A stretch of 64,000 nucleotides of DNA from Akkermansiaceae bacterium (GTDB taxonomy: Bacteria > Verrucomicrobiota > Verrucomicrobiia > Verrucomicrobiales > Akkermansiaceae): NCBI GenBank assembly GCA_905181965.1, contig CAJIZY010000005.1, positions 62,001 through 126,000 on the forward strand, in the 5' to 3' direction. The notes beneath the pieces were generated by a model that was given only the letters and a program-made list of their open reading frames with translations, was not told where the DNA came from and ran no database searches. Positions 16,531 to 24,393 of this stretch are shown piece after piece (the first letter of the stretch is position 1; each line of letters begins with the position of its first letter). Position numbers and translations under genes: made by a program.

Positions 16531-18738
16531 TTAGAACTTGGCTTCGAAACCTAAGAAGGCGTTCCGACCAATGTTTGCCCGGGGTCCGCGGGCGAGACGG
16601 GAAGTAATTCCACGCTCATCAAAGAGGTTATTTACTCCAGCGAGTAAGGTAACATTCTCGGTGATATCGTAAGTTCCTGTCAGGTCAAAGAGCAGAAGCT
16701 CGTCAATCTTACCTGCACGCGCTCCAGCTCCAGTCGTATCCTGACTTGGTGAGTCAACATTTTGAGCGGTGCCGAAAGCGTCCGAAACAAACGTCGCATC
16801 CAAAGCAAGACTCCAGGCTCCTTTAGCGAGAGCAACCCCAGCAGCCAACTGCCAATCTGGCATGTAAGGCATTTGCGAACCATCGGTAGCTCCGGCGAAA
16901 ATATCATCACCACCACCTTCGGTAATCGTAGAAGTCAAAGTGGCATCAGTCCAAGTGGCACTGACATACATCGGCAACGACAGCTCGCCTCCGCTTCCGC
17001 CAAGAGGATCATAGGAGACTTGAGCCTCAAACCCGAAGACTTCAGCTTCGCCAATATTTTTTGCATTCTCAACCGCACCAAGACCGGCATCCGTTGCAAT
17101 GAGGTTGTCGAAGTCAGTGAGGAAAGCACCAAAGTCATAGCTTATCTTTGGACTCTGGTAACGATAGCCCAACTCGTAGCCCATAGACTTCTCTTCCACG
17201 ACTCCGCTTTTAGCGGCGGAACGAGGTCCTGGAGTTGACATTCCACGATATACGCCACCATAAAGTGCAGTAGAATTATCGAGCTCATAATTGAATCCGA
17301 CTCCAGGAGAAACTAAGTCAAAAGAGGAAGTTCCAGATTGATTTGATTTATAGTCGTTGAACGACTGATCAAGATTCTCATAACGAACACCAGGACTGAA
17401 GGTCAAATTACCAACAGAAATTTCATCTTGGACCCAAAAAGCGAGGGCATCAGTTTGCTGGTAACGGTTTCCTTGGGTTCCAGGAGCGCCCACAACACGG
17501 TCGGTAACACCTCCAGTAGCACCGAGGTTAATTGTCTCATCATTTTGGAAACGGCGAACATCGTCACGATGGTAACGCGCTCCGAATTGCAAGAGGTGCT
17601 CTACATTACCAGAGGCAAAAGAGTAATCGCCCTGAAACTGATAACCATAAGCTGAGTAGTCGCGGTTATTATTTCGGAAGATCAATGAACCTGGTCCGGT
17701 CATTTGAAGAATGTCTAATCCATTCCCAGTTGCAAGGGCCCCACGAACTGAGTTCGCACCACCTACAATGTCGTCTACTTTCGCCCAATTACGGGAAAAC
17801 TGATTGTAGTATGCCGCAAATTCAAAATTAAGATTTTCACTAGGCTCCACACGATACTTCAAATATGAGCGATGGTGCTCTGACGCCATATTATCGAAAC
17901 GTGTAGCCGAATAGCGACGATTTGGATTGTTGACCACATCGTCTTCCGTGAGGCCAATATAAGACTCATCAGAGTTAAAATCTTGATAGCCATACTTGAA
18001 TTCAAATCGCTGGCGAAGTGCTGAATCTGGTTCCCAGAAAAGTTTAACCATGGGCTCGGTAAGCTTGAACCCCGTATTGTTAGAGCTGGACAACCCACCG
18101 CCTGCATCAATGTCGCGGAATCCACCACTGGAGTGATGGAATAGCTCGAAAAGGTATCCGAATGTTCCTGTCTCGGTCTTTACAGTGTCACCATAATAAT
18201 TATGGGAAAGGAATGTGTTATATGTTCCATAGGTATTACGGGTGTAGAAGGTCTCTTCCGATGGAACTTCCGTAGAAAGGAAGTTAATAACGCCGCCAGT
18301 TGTGTGAGGACCATACTTAACTTGACTGGATCCTTTCAAAACCTCGATTCCCGACATGCGGCCGGCACGTGGCGAGTAGTAGGCAGAAGGCGCTGAGTAA
18401 GCCGCAGGCGCTGTCAGGATTCCATCCTCCATTACGGTAACCTTTTCAGACCGCGTTCCATCACCTCCACGAAGGGAGATGTTCGGGAAGTTTCCGAAAC
18501 CGTCTTCTTCCCGGACGTATACACCCGGGACTTTACGAAGAATCTGCTGAATGTTGGTAATTCCTTTTGTCTGGTAATCCTCAGCCTCAATAAAGGCTCC
18601 GGATCCAGTTAAGCCGAGGATGTTTTCCGAACTGCCGATTACATTAACTGTCGCCAATGTTTCAATAGCGTCCTGAGCTGCTAATACTCCAACCGCAAGC
18701 GCTGAGGTTAGAGAGAATATTCCGATGTTTTTTGTCAT
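16531..18738 (-). CDS. TonB-dependent outer-membrane receptor (FecA-like)
   Basis: A 735-residue receptor. After the signal peptide, a plug domain (about 45-165) shows NVIGSSENI, QILRKVPGVYVREEDGFGNFPNISLRG and IEVLKGSSQVKYGPHTTGGVINF. A 22-strand barrel follows and ends in the aromatic F-GFEAKF terminus typical of BAM substrates. The plug pattern resembles siderophore/ferric-citrate receptors of the FecA group, so iron-chelate uptake is likely but not proven. It lies 18 bases after a tonB gene, implying a dedicated energy transducer. No exbB/exbD is present. Confidence 0.93.
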   Translation of the reverse strand: MTKNIGIFSLTSALAVGVLAAQDAIETLATVNVIGSSENILGLTGSGAFIEAEDYQTKGITNIQQILRKVPGVYVREEDGFGNFPNISLRGGDGTRSEKVTVMEDGILTAPAAYSAPSAYYSPRAGRMSGIEVLKGSSQVKYGPHTTGGVINFLSTEVPSEETFYTRNTYGTYNTFLSHNYYGDTVKTETGTFGYLFELFHHSSGGFRDIDAGGGLSSSNNTGFKLTEPMVKLFWEPDSALRQRFEFKYGYQDFNSDESYIGLTEDDVVNNPNRRYSATRFDNMASEHHRSYLKYRVEPSENLNFEFAAYYNQFSRNWAKVDDIVGGANSVRGALATGNGLDILQMTGPGSLIFRNNNRDYSAYGYQFQGDYSFASGNVEHLLQFGARYHRDDVRRFQNDETINLGATGGVTDRVVGAPGTQGNRYQQTDALAFWVQDEISVGNLTFSPGVRYENLDQSFNDYKSNQSGTSSFDLVSPGVGFNYELDNSTALYGGVYRGMSTPGPRSAAKSGVVEEKSMGYELGYRYQSPKISYDFGAFLTDFDNLIATDAGLGAVENAKNIGEAEVFGFEAQVSYDPLGGSGGELSLPMYVSATWTDATLTSTITEGGGDDIFAGATDGSQMPYMPDWQLAAGVALAKGAWSLALDATFVSDAFGTAQNVDSPSQDTTGAGARAGKIDELLLFDLTGTYDITENVTLLAGVNNLFDERGITSRLARGPRANIGRNAFLGFEAKF

Positions 18739-18756
18739 TTGTGTATTTGGATTTAG

Positions 18757-19617
18757 TTAGTTGAGAATGAGTCGCATTAGCATCAAAAGGCTAAATGTTT
18801 CAAGAGATTGATAAGAGCTTACTTTGCTTCTAAGCTGGAAATTAAAAGGAATGGCTTTTTGCACACTAACGGCCTGCCCTAAACCATTTTTAGCGGGGAA
18901 AAAGCGATAACGTCTGGCTGCACTCACCGCCGACTGGTCGAGCGAAGCATACCCACTGCTTTGCGAGATCTGGCAGGCGGAAACGCGGCCGGAAGCACCA
19001 ACGGTCACAGTCACGACCACGCGGCCTTCGAGGCCCTTTCGCCGGGCGCTAAGGGGATAGTGAGGAGTAAAGTGTTTTACCAGCGAAGCTTGCTGAGTCA
19101 CTTCACCAGCAAGTCGTGCTTTCTCGCGCTCCGCAAGTTCAGCTTGGGTAGAAGAAGAACGCCTGACCGCCGGGCTCTTCTCGGCGATTTTGGGAATGAC
19201 TTTCACCTCCCTAGGTTTTTCCTTTTCTTCAAAACGATCTTCGAGATCTAACTCTTCGAGAACCAACTCCTCTTTAGTAACAGGCTGAGGATTAGGCACT
19301 TCGGTAAACTTTGGCGTTGTTTTGATTGATGCGCTAACTTTCATTCGCGCAAAAGATGGGCCATTAGAAACCGAAATCATCCGCTCCGGCGCCAAATTAG
19401 CTTCGGACTCAAGTTTCTTGCGAAGAGGCTCTGTGTAATCGAACGCAATAGGCTCAGGATTTGCTTGTGCCGCGGTCATCGCACGATGTATCTGAACAGT
19501 TATTAGCCCCAGTCCCGCGCAAATCGCAACGGCGCTGAGAACCGCCACCAAGAGAGAAGCTGAGAAGCTTTTCCCACAACCGGTGTTCCGGGTCTCAAGG
19601 GTTGGAAGCGGTTGCAT
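18757..19617 (-). CDS. tonB: TonB-family energy transducer
   Basis: A 286-residue protein from the ATG at 19617. One N-terminal membrane helix (about 15-45) is followed by a long charged Pro/Glu/Lys periplasmic linker (EEKEKPREVKVIPKIAEK). The C-terminal TonB domain includes HYPLSARRKGLEGRVVVTVTVGASGRVS, SGYASLDQSAVSAARRYRFFPA and FNFQL. It couples proton-motive force, through ExbBD encoded elsewhere, to the receptor gene that follows by 18 bases. About 24 residues extend past the usual end of the TonB fold, rich in Leu/Met. Their role is unclear. Confidence 0.9.
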   Translation of the reverse strand: MQPLPTLETRNTGCGKSFSASLLVAVLSAVAICAGLGLITVQIHRAMTAAQANPEPIAFDYTEPLRKKLESEANLAPERMISVSNGPSFARMKVSASIKTTPKFTEVPNPQPVTKEELVLEELDLEDRFEEKEKPREVKVIPKIAEKSPAVRRSSSTQAELAEREKARLAGEVTQQASLVKHFTPHYPLSARRKGLEGRVVVTVTVGASGRVSACQISQSSGYASLDQSAVSAARRYRFFPAKNGLGQAVSVQKAIPFNFQLRSKVSSYQSLETFSLLMLMRLILN

Positions 19618-19676
19618 GCCGTTTTGTAAGCCCTTTTGCCCAAATTTGCTGTCGCGCAATTACCTTGAATTAGCGA

Positions 19677-21080
19677 TCAATTATCTAATGCCGGGAAAGA
19701 ACAGCTTAGCAACCAGCCCGCCAAAGACTCCGGCAAGGCTACATCAAAAGTAAAAATTCTGCTCAGACCATCGATCTCCCAGCCTTTTCGATACTCTTTC
19801 GTCAGAAGTTTGTTCGCAGCTTCATCATTCGTAATTTTGAAATCTTTGGCATCCCACTCAAGCGTCTGGCCTGCGCGATGAGCCACATTCCCGAGCAAAT
19901 TATGCTCAATTAACGACCCCGAGTAATCAAAGTTGCAGAGTGTTTCCCCTTCACCGCGACAGGCCTTTAGCCATTCATTATAGTGACCTACGGAAGGCTC
20001 AATCGACTGCTGGGGCCTCTGATAATCTTTGAACTTGGACGACGGACTGAGGACATTTTTACCGTAATCCGAAACCAACACTCCATTTTCACCGACGAAG
20101 GCCACACCGATTCCCCACTTCTTAATTTTGGTGTCGTTGCCGACCATTGGCTGAAGAACCTCACTCCGGCGCTTCATTCCTTCCGGACCATGATACCACA
20201 CCACCTTCACATCATCAGGATGCTGCCAAGTGATTTCCTGCCAGGGTGCGGCGCCAATTGAATCGGGCGCTGGGCCCTGTGAGGAAATCTGAGTTGGGTG
20301 CCGAAGCTTCAAGGCCCACCACGCCAAATCGATCAAATGGCTTCCCATATCTCCAGGAACGCCATTCCCAAACTCCCAACGACGATTCCAATTCAAATTA
20401 CCACCCTTCCAATATCCTTCATTGTAGGCTCGGTCAGCGGCTGGGCCAAGCCAGACATCCCAGTCAAAGTAATCAGGTACTGCCTGCTTCTCGAGAACCG
20501 CCTGTTCCACATCACGAATACTCCGGCTGCACCAGACGTGCGCTTCTTTCACCCGACCAATCGCTCCCGCTTGGATTAATTCCACGGCGCGACGATAACT
20601 CCCCCCTGCATGGATTTGAGTCCCCATTTGGGTCGCAATTTTCCCCTTCGCTTTCGCATATTCCTCCTGCATCCAACGTGCTTCTTGCACGGTATGGGCC
20701 AGCGGCTTTTCACAGTAAACATGTTTCCCAGCCCTCATCGCTGCAATCGCCGCCGGAGCATGATGGTGGTCCGCGGTGCTAATCACCACCGCATCAATGT
20801 CTGGATTACTTACCACTTCACGCCAATCGGTCGTCGTCTTTGCTCCCTTAAATCTTTTCTGCACCGCCTCAAGTGTCTTCCGGTTAATATCGCAGAGAGT
20901 ATGAATGTTCTCTGCTTTCACTCCGTTCAAGTTTGCTCCCCCACGACCACCAGAGCCGATGATTCCCATATTGAGTTTCCCGTTTGGCGATTTTCCTCGC
21001 ACCACCGAGGGAGCAAGAGCGGAAGCGAGACCAAAGCCGACAAACTTTCGTCGGCTGAAATTTGAGATTTGTTTGTTCAT
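19677..21080 (-). CDS. TAT-exported Gfo/Idh/MocA-family oxidoreductase
   Basis: A 467-residue protein starting with a twin-arginine signal (FSRRKFVGFGLASALAPSVVRG), then an NAD(P)-binding Rossmann domain (MGIIGSGGRGGANL, AVVISTADHHHAPAAIAAMRAGKHVYCEKPL) and the C-terminal alpha/beta dehydrogenase domain. Members oxidise or reduce sugars and cyclitols, and exported ones in this phylum are often linked to 3-keto-glycoside breakdown. EKP carries the conserved catalytic lysine. It is immediately upstream of tonB and the receptor on the same strand, and divergent (65 bases) from a DUF1080 gene. Confidence 0.92.
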   Translation of the reverse strand: MNKQISNFSRRKFVGFGLASALAPSVVRGKSPNGKLNMGIIGSGGRGGANLNGVKAENIHTLCDINRKTLEAVQKRFKGAKTTTDWREVVSNPDIDAVVISTADHHHAPAAIAAMRAGKHVYCEKPLAHTVQEARWMQEEYAKAKGKIATQMGTQIHAGGSYRRAVELIQAGAIGRVKEAHVWCSRSIRDVEQAVLEKQAVPDYFDWDVWLGPAADRAYNEGYWKGGNLNWNRRWEFGNGVPGDMGSHLIDLAWWALKLRHPTQISSQGPAPDSIGAAPWQEITWQHPDDVKVVWYHGPEGMKRRSEVLQPMVGNDTKIKKWGIGVAFVGENGVLVSDYGKNVLSPSSKFKDYQRPQQSIEPSVGHYNEWLKACRGEGETLCNFDYSGSLIEHNLLGNVAHRAGQTLEWDAKDFKITNDEAANKLLTKEYRKGWEIDGLSRIFTFDVALPESLAGWLLSCSFPALDN

Positions 21081-21145
21081 AACTTTAAATCGAATTTGTT
21101 AGGGATTCCGACAAGGTTGCGATCTTGATCGCGTATTGCAAGATC

Positions 21146-21907
21146 ATGATTCTAAAAAATTTCCAAAACCACTCGATTCTTGGAGCCATCTTCCTCGGTA
21201 TCTTTGTCGCCCCGAGCTTCTCTGAAGAAAAAGAGACTAAAAGCAAAACTAATTCCGCGGTAAAAAAAGCCTTTATCGATGGCACCGGGCAAGGGTGGCG
21301 TGAGCTCACCGGCGAAGACTTTGTAAATGTGAATTGCAACCCAAAAACCTGGACTTGGGACGGTGGGCATGCTTCCTGCACCGGTAATCCAGTAGGCGTT
21401 ATTCGCATGAAGAAGCCCACCAAAAACTTCGAACTTGTCTGCGAGTGGATGCACAAAAAACACGCGGGAAACTCTGGGATTTTTGCTTGGGCCAGCCCCG
21501 CTTCCATCGAGAAACTTGCCGCCGGGAAAGGTCGCCTCCCCGATGGCATCGAAGTCCAAGTTCTAGACCTTGGATACGAGACCAACTGGGAAAAAAATAA
21601 AGGAAAACCCTCTGATTGGTTCACCTCTCATGGTGATGTCTTCCCCACCGGACCAGCTAATATGAAGCCCTTTCCACCTGTCGCTCCAAACGGCAAACGC
21701 AGCTTCCCGACCAAACGTCTCACCAAAGGCATCAACGAGTGGAACCACTACTATATCCGAGCGATCAACGGTGAGGTGCGCCTTTGGGTAAATGGCGAAG
21801 AAGTTTCGGGCGGAACGAACTGCAACCCCGCCGAAGGTTATCTCTGCCTCGAATCCGAAGGTTCCCCCATCGAATTCAAAAACATCCGCCTTCGGAACTT
21901 GCCCTAA
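21146..21907 (+). CDS. Exported DUF1080 (3-keto-disaccharide hydrolase-like) protein
   Basis: A 253-residue protein with a signal peptide and one DUF1080 beta-sandwich: WTWDGGHASCTGNPVGVIRMKK, NFELVCEWMHKKHAGNSGIFAW, LPDGIEVQVLDLGY and a final LCLESEGSPIEFKNIRLRNL. The family is structurally LamG-like and includes 3-keto-disaccharide hydrolases that act after a glycoside 3-oxidation. The ATG at 21146 is preferred to earlier non-ATG codons because it starts right before the signal helix. It is divergent from an exported oxidoreductase, a pairing that fits one pathway. Confidence 0.88.
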   Translation: MILKNFQNHSILGAIFLGIFVAPSFSEEKETKSKTNSAVKKAFIDGTGQGWRELTGEDFVNVNCNPKTWTWDGGHASCTGNPVGVIRMKKPTKNFELVCEWMHKKHAGNSGIFAWASPASIEKLAAGKGRLPDGIEVQVLDLGYETNWEKNKGKPSDWFTSHGDVFPTGPANMKPFPPVAPNGKRSFPTKRLTKGINEWNHYYIRAINGEVRLWVNGEEVSGGTNCNPAEGYLCLESEGSPIEFKNIRLRNLP

Positions 21908-22079
21908 AATGACCACCGCAACCAAAAAGGTATTAAGACGAGCCCGCCAGAGACTTATCAATTTTAGGATAAGCCCCTGTCTTTCCTACAAGTGAAAGGC
22001 CCCTCAACCGAAGGGTGATTCAGCGGCATCAAAGCCTATCAGGGTGCAGAATGATCGGATCAATCAGATCCTACTGCGA

Positions 22080-22616
22080 CTAACCGCCGACCAGCTCATT
22101 GATACTAGTAATCACATCGCGCGCCTGAGACATCGGATTCACGGCGCGATCGTGGTGCACCAACACTCCATTCCGAAACAGAAAAGTCTCACGTCGTGGC
22201 TTGCTCTTAGGATGCTCGATTCGATAAGCCTCACAAATTGTTCCGGTCGTATCGCAAAGAAGGGGGAAGGGAATATCGAACTTGTCCGAGAAAGATCGTT
22301 GCTCGGCAATCGTGTCCATAGAAACTCCGATCACTTGAATCTTATTTTCCGTCAATATCGCAAATGCAGACCGCAGCGATTTCACCTGCTTAATTCACCC
22401 CGGTGTATCCGCCTTTGGGTAAAAGAAAACGACCGCCCACGGGCCAGACGTGGCATGCTTAATATTTACCTCTTGGCCAAATTGATCCGGCGCTGACAAT
22501 TTTGGCGACCGCCAGCCATTCATATGTGGATCCACATCCTCGTAAACTGTGCACGCTGTCATAAGAATAGAGAAACAAGCTAGGGAGAAAAAAAACACAG
22601 CTTTCACGAACGCCAC
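22080..22616 (-). CDS. Predicted selenocysteine-containing peroxiredoxin lipoprotein (BCP/PrxQ-like)
   Basis: Read through one in-frame TGA (22395-22397), this is a 178-residue thioredoxin-fold peroxidase. Residues 1-22 form a lipoprotein signal ending LMTAC, with Cys22 as the lipid anchor. PKLSAPDQFG and AVVFFYPKADTPG lead directly to the TGA at codon 74, the exact place of the peroxidatic cysteine in BCP/PrxQ proteins (normally PGCT). The downstream half (IQVIGVSMDTIAEQRSFSDKF, FPLLCDTTGTICEAYRI, RETFLFRNGVLVHHDR) is intact in the same frame. There is no cysteine five residues on; C121 and C128 are the only downstream candidates for a resolving residue. A SECIS-like hairpin follows the TGA. 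GTG start; 27 bases after the esterase gene. Confidence 0.75.
22357..22380 (-). promoter_or_regulatory. SECIS-like hairpin 3' of the in-frame UGA
   Basis: In the mRNA, AUCGC pairs with GCGAU and UGC with GCA around a GGUCU loop. The 8 pairs are interrupted only by a three-U bulge on the 3' side. The loop begins 22 nt after the UGA (22397-22395). A short stem with G at the start of the apical loop, within about 16-37 nt of the UGA, is what SelB recognises in bacterial SECIS elements. The GGUCU loop closed by UGC/GCA matches my recollection of the E. coli fdhF element. Confidence 0.7.
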
Positions 22617-22643
22617 CCTGCTGAATCAAATCAATCTCTGCAA

Positions 22644-23468
22644 TCAGTCTTTCAGATTCTCGACGAGGAATCCCAGTGAAACCAAAAACCGATCCATCTC
22701 TTCCACCGTCTCATCATATTTCGCCGCGTTAAAAAAACCATGCGGCTGTTCCTTATAAAGAAACAACTCGGAGCGAACCCCCGCCTCCTTCATGAGAAGG
22801 CGATACTTTTTCGCTGTCGCTACCGGGATCAACTTATCGTTGGTGCCCAAAAAAACGATCGTGGGCGGGGTTTCTTTGTCAAGATTGTGCATCGGCGAGA
22901 TCTGTTTCCAATACTCCTTCACACTGCTATGGCCATATCCTTTCGGACCATTATCGTAGACCGGATTGAAGAGAACCAATGCATCTGGCTTTGAGGAAAC
23001 CGAAACATCCTCGCCCTTTTCCAGAATATCTTTCGTTGTGCCGGTCGCCGCGGCCACATGCCCTCCTGCCGAGCCACCACCAGCAGCTAGCTTGCTGGGA
23101 TCAATTCCCAACTCCTCCGCATGAGAACGAACCCATCGAACCGCTGAATTTCCATCTTTAACACACTCGAGCGGCGACGTTCCATTACGACTCTTCACTC
23201 GATACTCTGCTGAAATCGCCACCATCCCACGCTTCGCAAGATACTCGCATTGTGGATAAAACTGCGAAGGCGTTCCACCGCTCCAACCACCACCAAAGAA
23301 AAAAACAATCGCTGGCCTCTGATCACTCGCCTTGTGACCTTTAGGATTAAAAATATGAAGCTGGAGCTCAACCTTCCCGACCTTTTTATAAGTCTTCTGC
23401 TCATCAGGAATTAGCTGCTCGGCAAACGACATGGAACAGGCGAAGACAAGTGATAAAATAAACCTCAT
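22644..23468 (-). CDS. Exported alpha/beta-hydrolase (esterase/lipase, BD-FAE-like)
   Basis: A 274-residue protein with a signal peptide (MRFILSLVFACSMSFA). It shows an oxyanion-hole segment FFFGGGWSGGTPSQF, the nucleophile elbow GGGSAGGHVAAATG, a late Asp in LGTNDKLIPVATA and the catalytic His in QPHGFFN. This class cleaves acyl or feruloyl groups from glycans or small esters, and several PVC members sit with sulfatases and glycan enzymes. The ATG at 23468 is chosen for the signal peptide. The peroxiredoxin gene follows closely on the same strand. Confidence 0.9.
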   Translation of the reverse strand: MRFILSLVFACSMSFAEQLIPDEQKTYKKVGKVELQLHIFNPKGHKASDQRPAIVFFFGGGWSGGTPSQFYPQCEYLAKRGMVAISAEYRVKSRNGTSPLECVKDGNSAVRWVRSHAEELGIDPSKLAAGGGSAGGHVAAATGTTKDILEKGEDVSVSSKPDALVLFNPVYDNGPKGYGHSSVKEYWKQISPMHNLDKETPPTIVFLGTNDKLIPVATAKKYRLLMKEAGVRSELFLYKEQPHGFFNAAKYDETVEEMDRFLVSLGFLVENLKD

Positions 23469-23521
23469 AAAACAAATACGTCTCAAGACTCTACGATTCT
23501 TCGGAAGCTTGTTTAAAAATC

Positions 23522-23716
23522 CTACGGCCGTTCTCCGGCCTTCCAGTCCGACGCCCTTGGATTCTCTCTTACTCTTCCCATTCCCTCAACTGTTAGCCAA
23601 CCAATCGCGGCCAAAGCCCCTATCAAACAGAGCCAAATCAACAGGCGTCCAAACCATGATTCCCTGATCGGTTCGGCGATCCGCAAAGCAGGACTTCGCT
23701 CATCAACAAATTTCAT
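23522..23716 (-). CDS. Small single-pass membrane protein
   Basis: A 64-residue protein with one membrane helix (about residues 20-40, FGRLLIWLCLIGALAAIGWL) and short polar ends. The start at 23716 overlaps the end of the kinase-like gene by 14 bases, suggesting coupling. No family is recognised. The pairing with a degenerate kinase-like protein suggests a membrane partner, but this is inference. Confidence 0.55.
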   Translation of the reverse strand: MKFVDERSPALRIAEPIRESWFGRLLIWLCLIGALAAIGWLTVEGMGRVRENPRASDWKAGERP

Positions 23717-24287
23717 CCACATCACCTTCTTCTTCGGCAACTTCAGCGCTTGTTTTACGGAGGCCCGCCAACAACTGACGAACTTGCTCTTTGGCATCAT
23801 AATTCATGCCCGGACTGATTCCCGAAGCAATATCCGAAAACCACCTGAAATAATCGATCTGAAAGACACAGCTTTCACGATTCTCTCCGGAAAAGAAAAT
23901 CTCAGCAGTATCGAAATTCACGACCCCCGCCATTCGCCCAAAGTCGTTCAGCAATCGATTGGCATATTTCGAAACCGTCTGTATTTCCTGCTCCTCAATC
24001 TTAATCTCACCTACCAATTTTCCCTTCTCCCACCGCGACATTACCCACGGAATTCCTTTTTCATCCAAACCACAATCCAGCACTTCAGCTAAAGACGAGT
24101 GCCGTAGAGCCTTAAGTTCAGCCAACGCCCCTCGAAGGTTTTGCGATCGCTTCAACTGCTCACGATCATCTTCGTCCAATAAAATCCGCGTGAGTCTCAA
24201 GATAGTTCCATCGCTCCCTCGAACCCGGTGAACCGTGCGAGTCTGACTCTGCTCGATAAGGTTCTGAATCTGGAATTTTTCGGTCAT
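23703..24287 (-). CDS. Degenerate protein-kinase-like protein
   Basis: A 194-residue soluble protein. Residues about 1-100 resemble the N-lobe of a bacterial Ser/Thr kinase: a QSQTRTVHRVRGSDGTILRLTRIL strand pair, a helix with LAELKALRHSSLAEVLDCGLDEKGIPWVMSRWEKG. The ATP-anchoring lysine is not at its place, and no HRD or DFG motif follows. Instead a short C-terminal part with NFDTAEIFFSG and a helical acidic tail ends the protein. It looks like a pseudokinase fragment acting as a binding module. The family assignment is tentative. Confidence 0.6.
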   Translation of the reverse strand: MTEKFQIQNLIEQSQTRTVHRVRGSDGTILRLTRILLDEDDREQLKRSQNLRGALAELKALRHSSLAEVLDCGLDEKGIPWVMSRWEKGKLVGEIKIEEQEIQTVSKYANRLLNDFGRMAGVVNFDTAEIFFSGENRESCVFQIDYFRWFSDIASGISPGMNYDAKEQVRQLLAGLRKTSAEVAEEEGDVDEIC

Positions 24288-24393
24288 TAATTTATGGGAT
24301 CACAAGTTAACCAAGCCAGAGACAACGCGTCCAGCGAATCTCCAGGCCAGAAATCATCTTCGCCTTTTTCACACCTTCCGTTAATCTTCTTCC

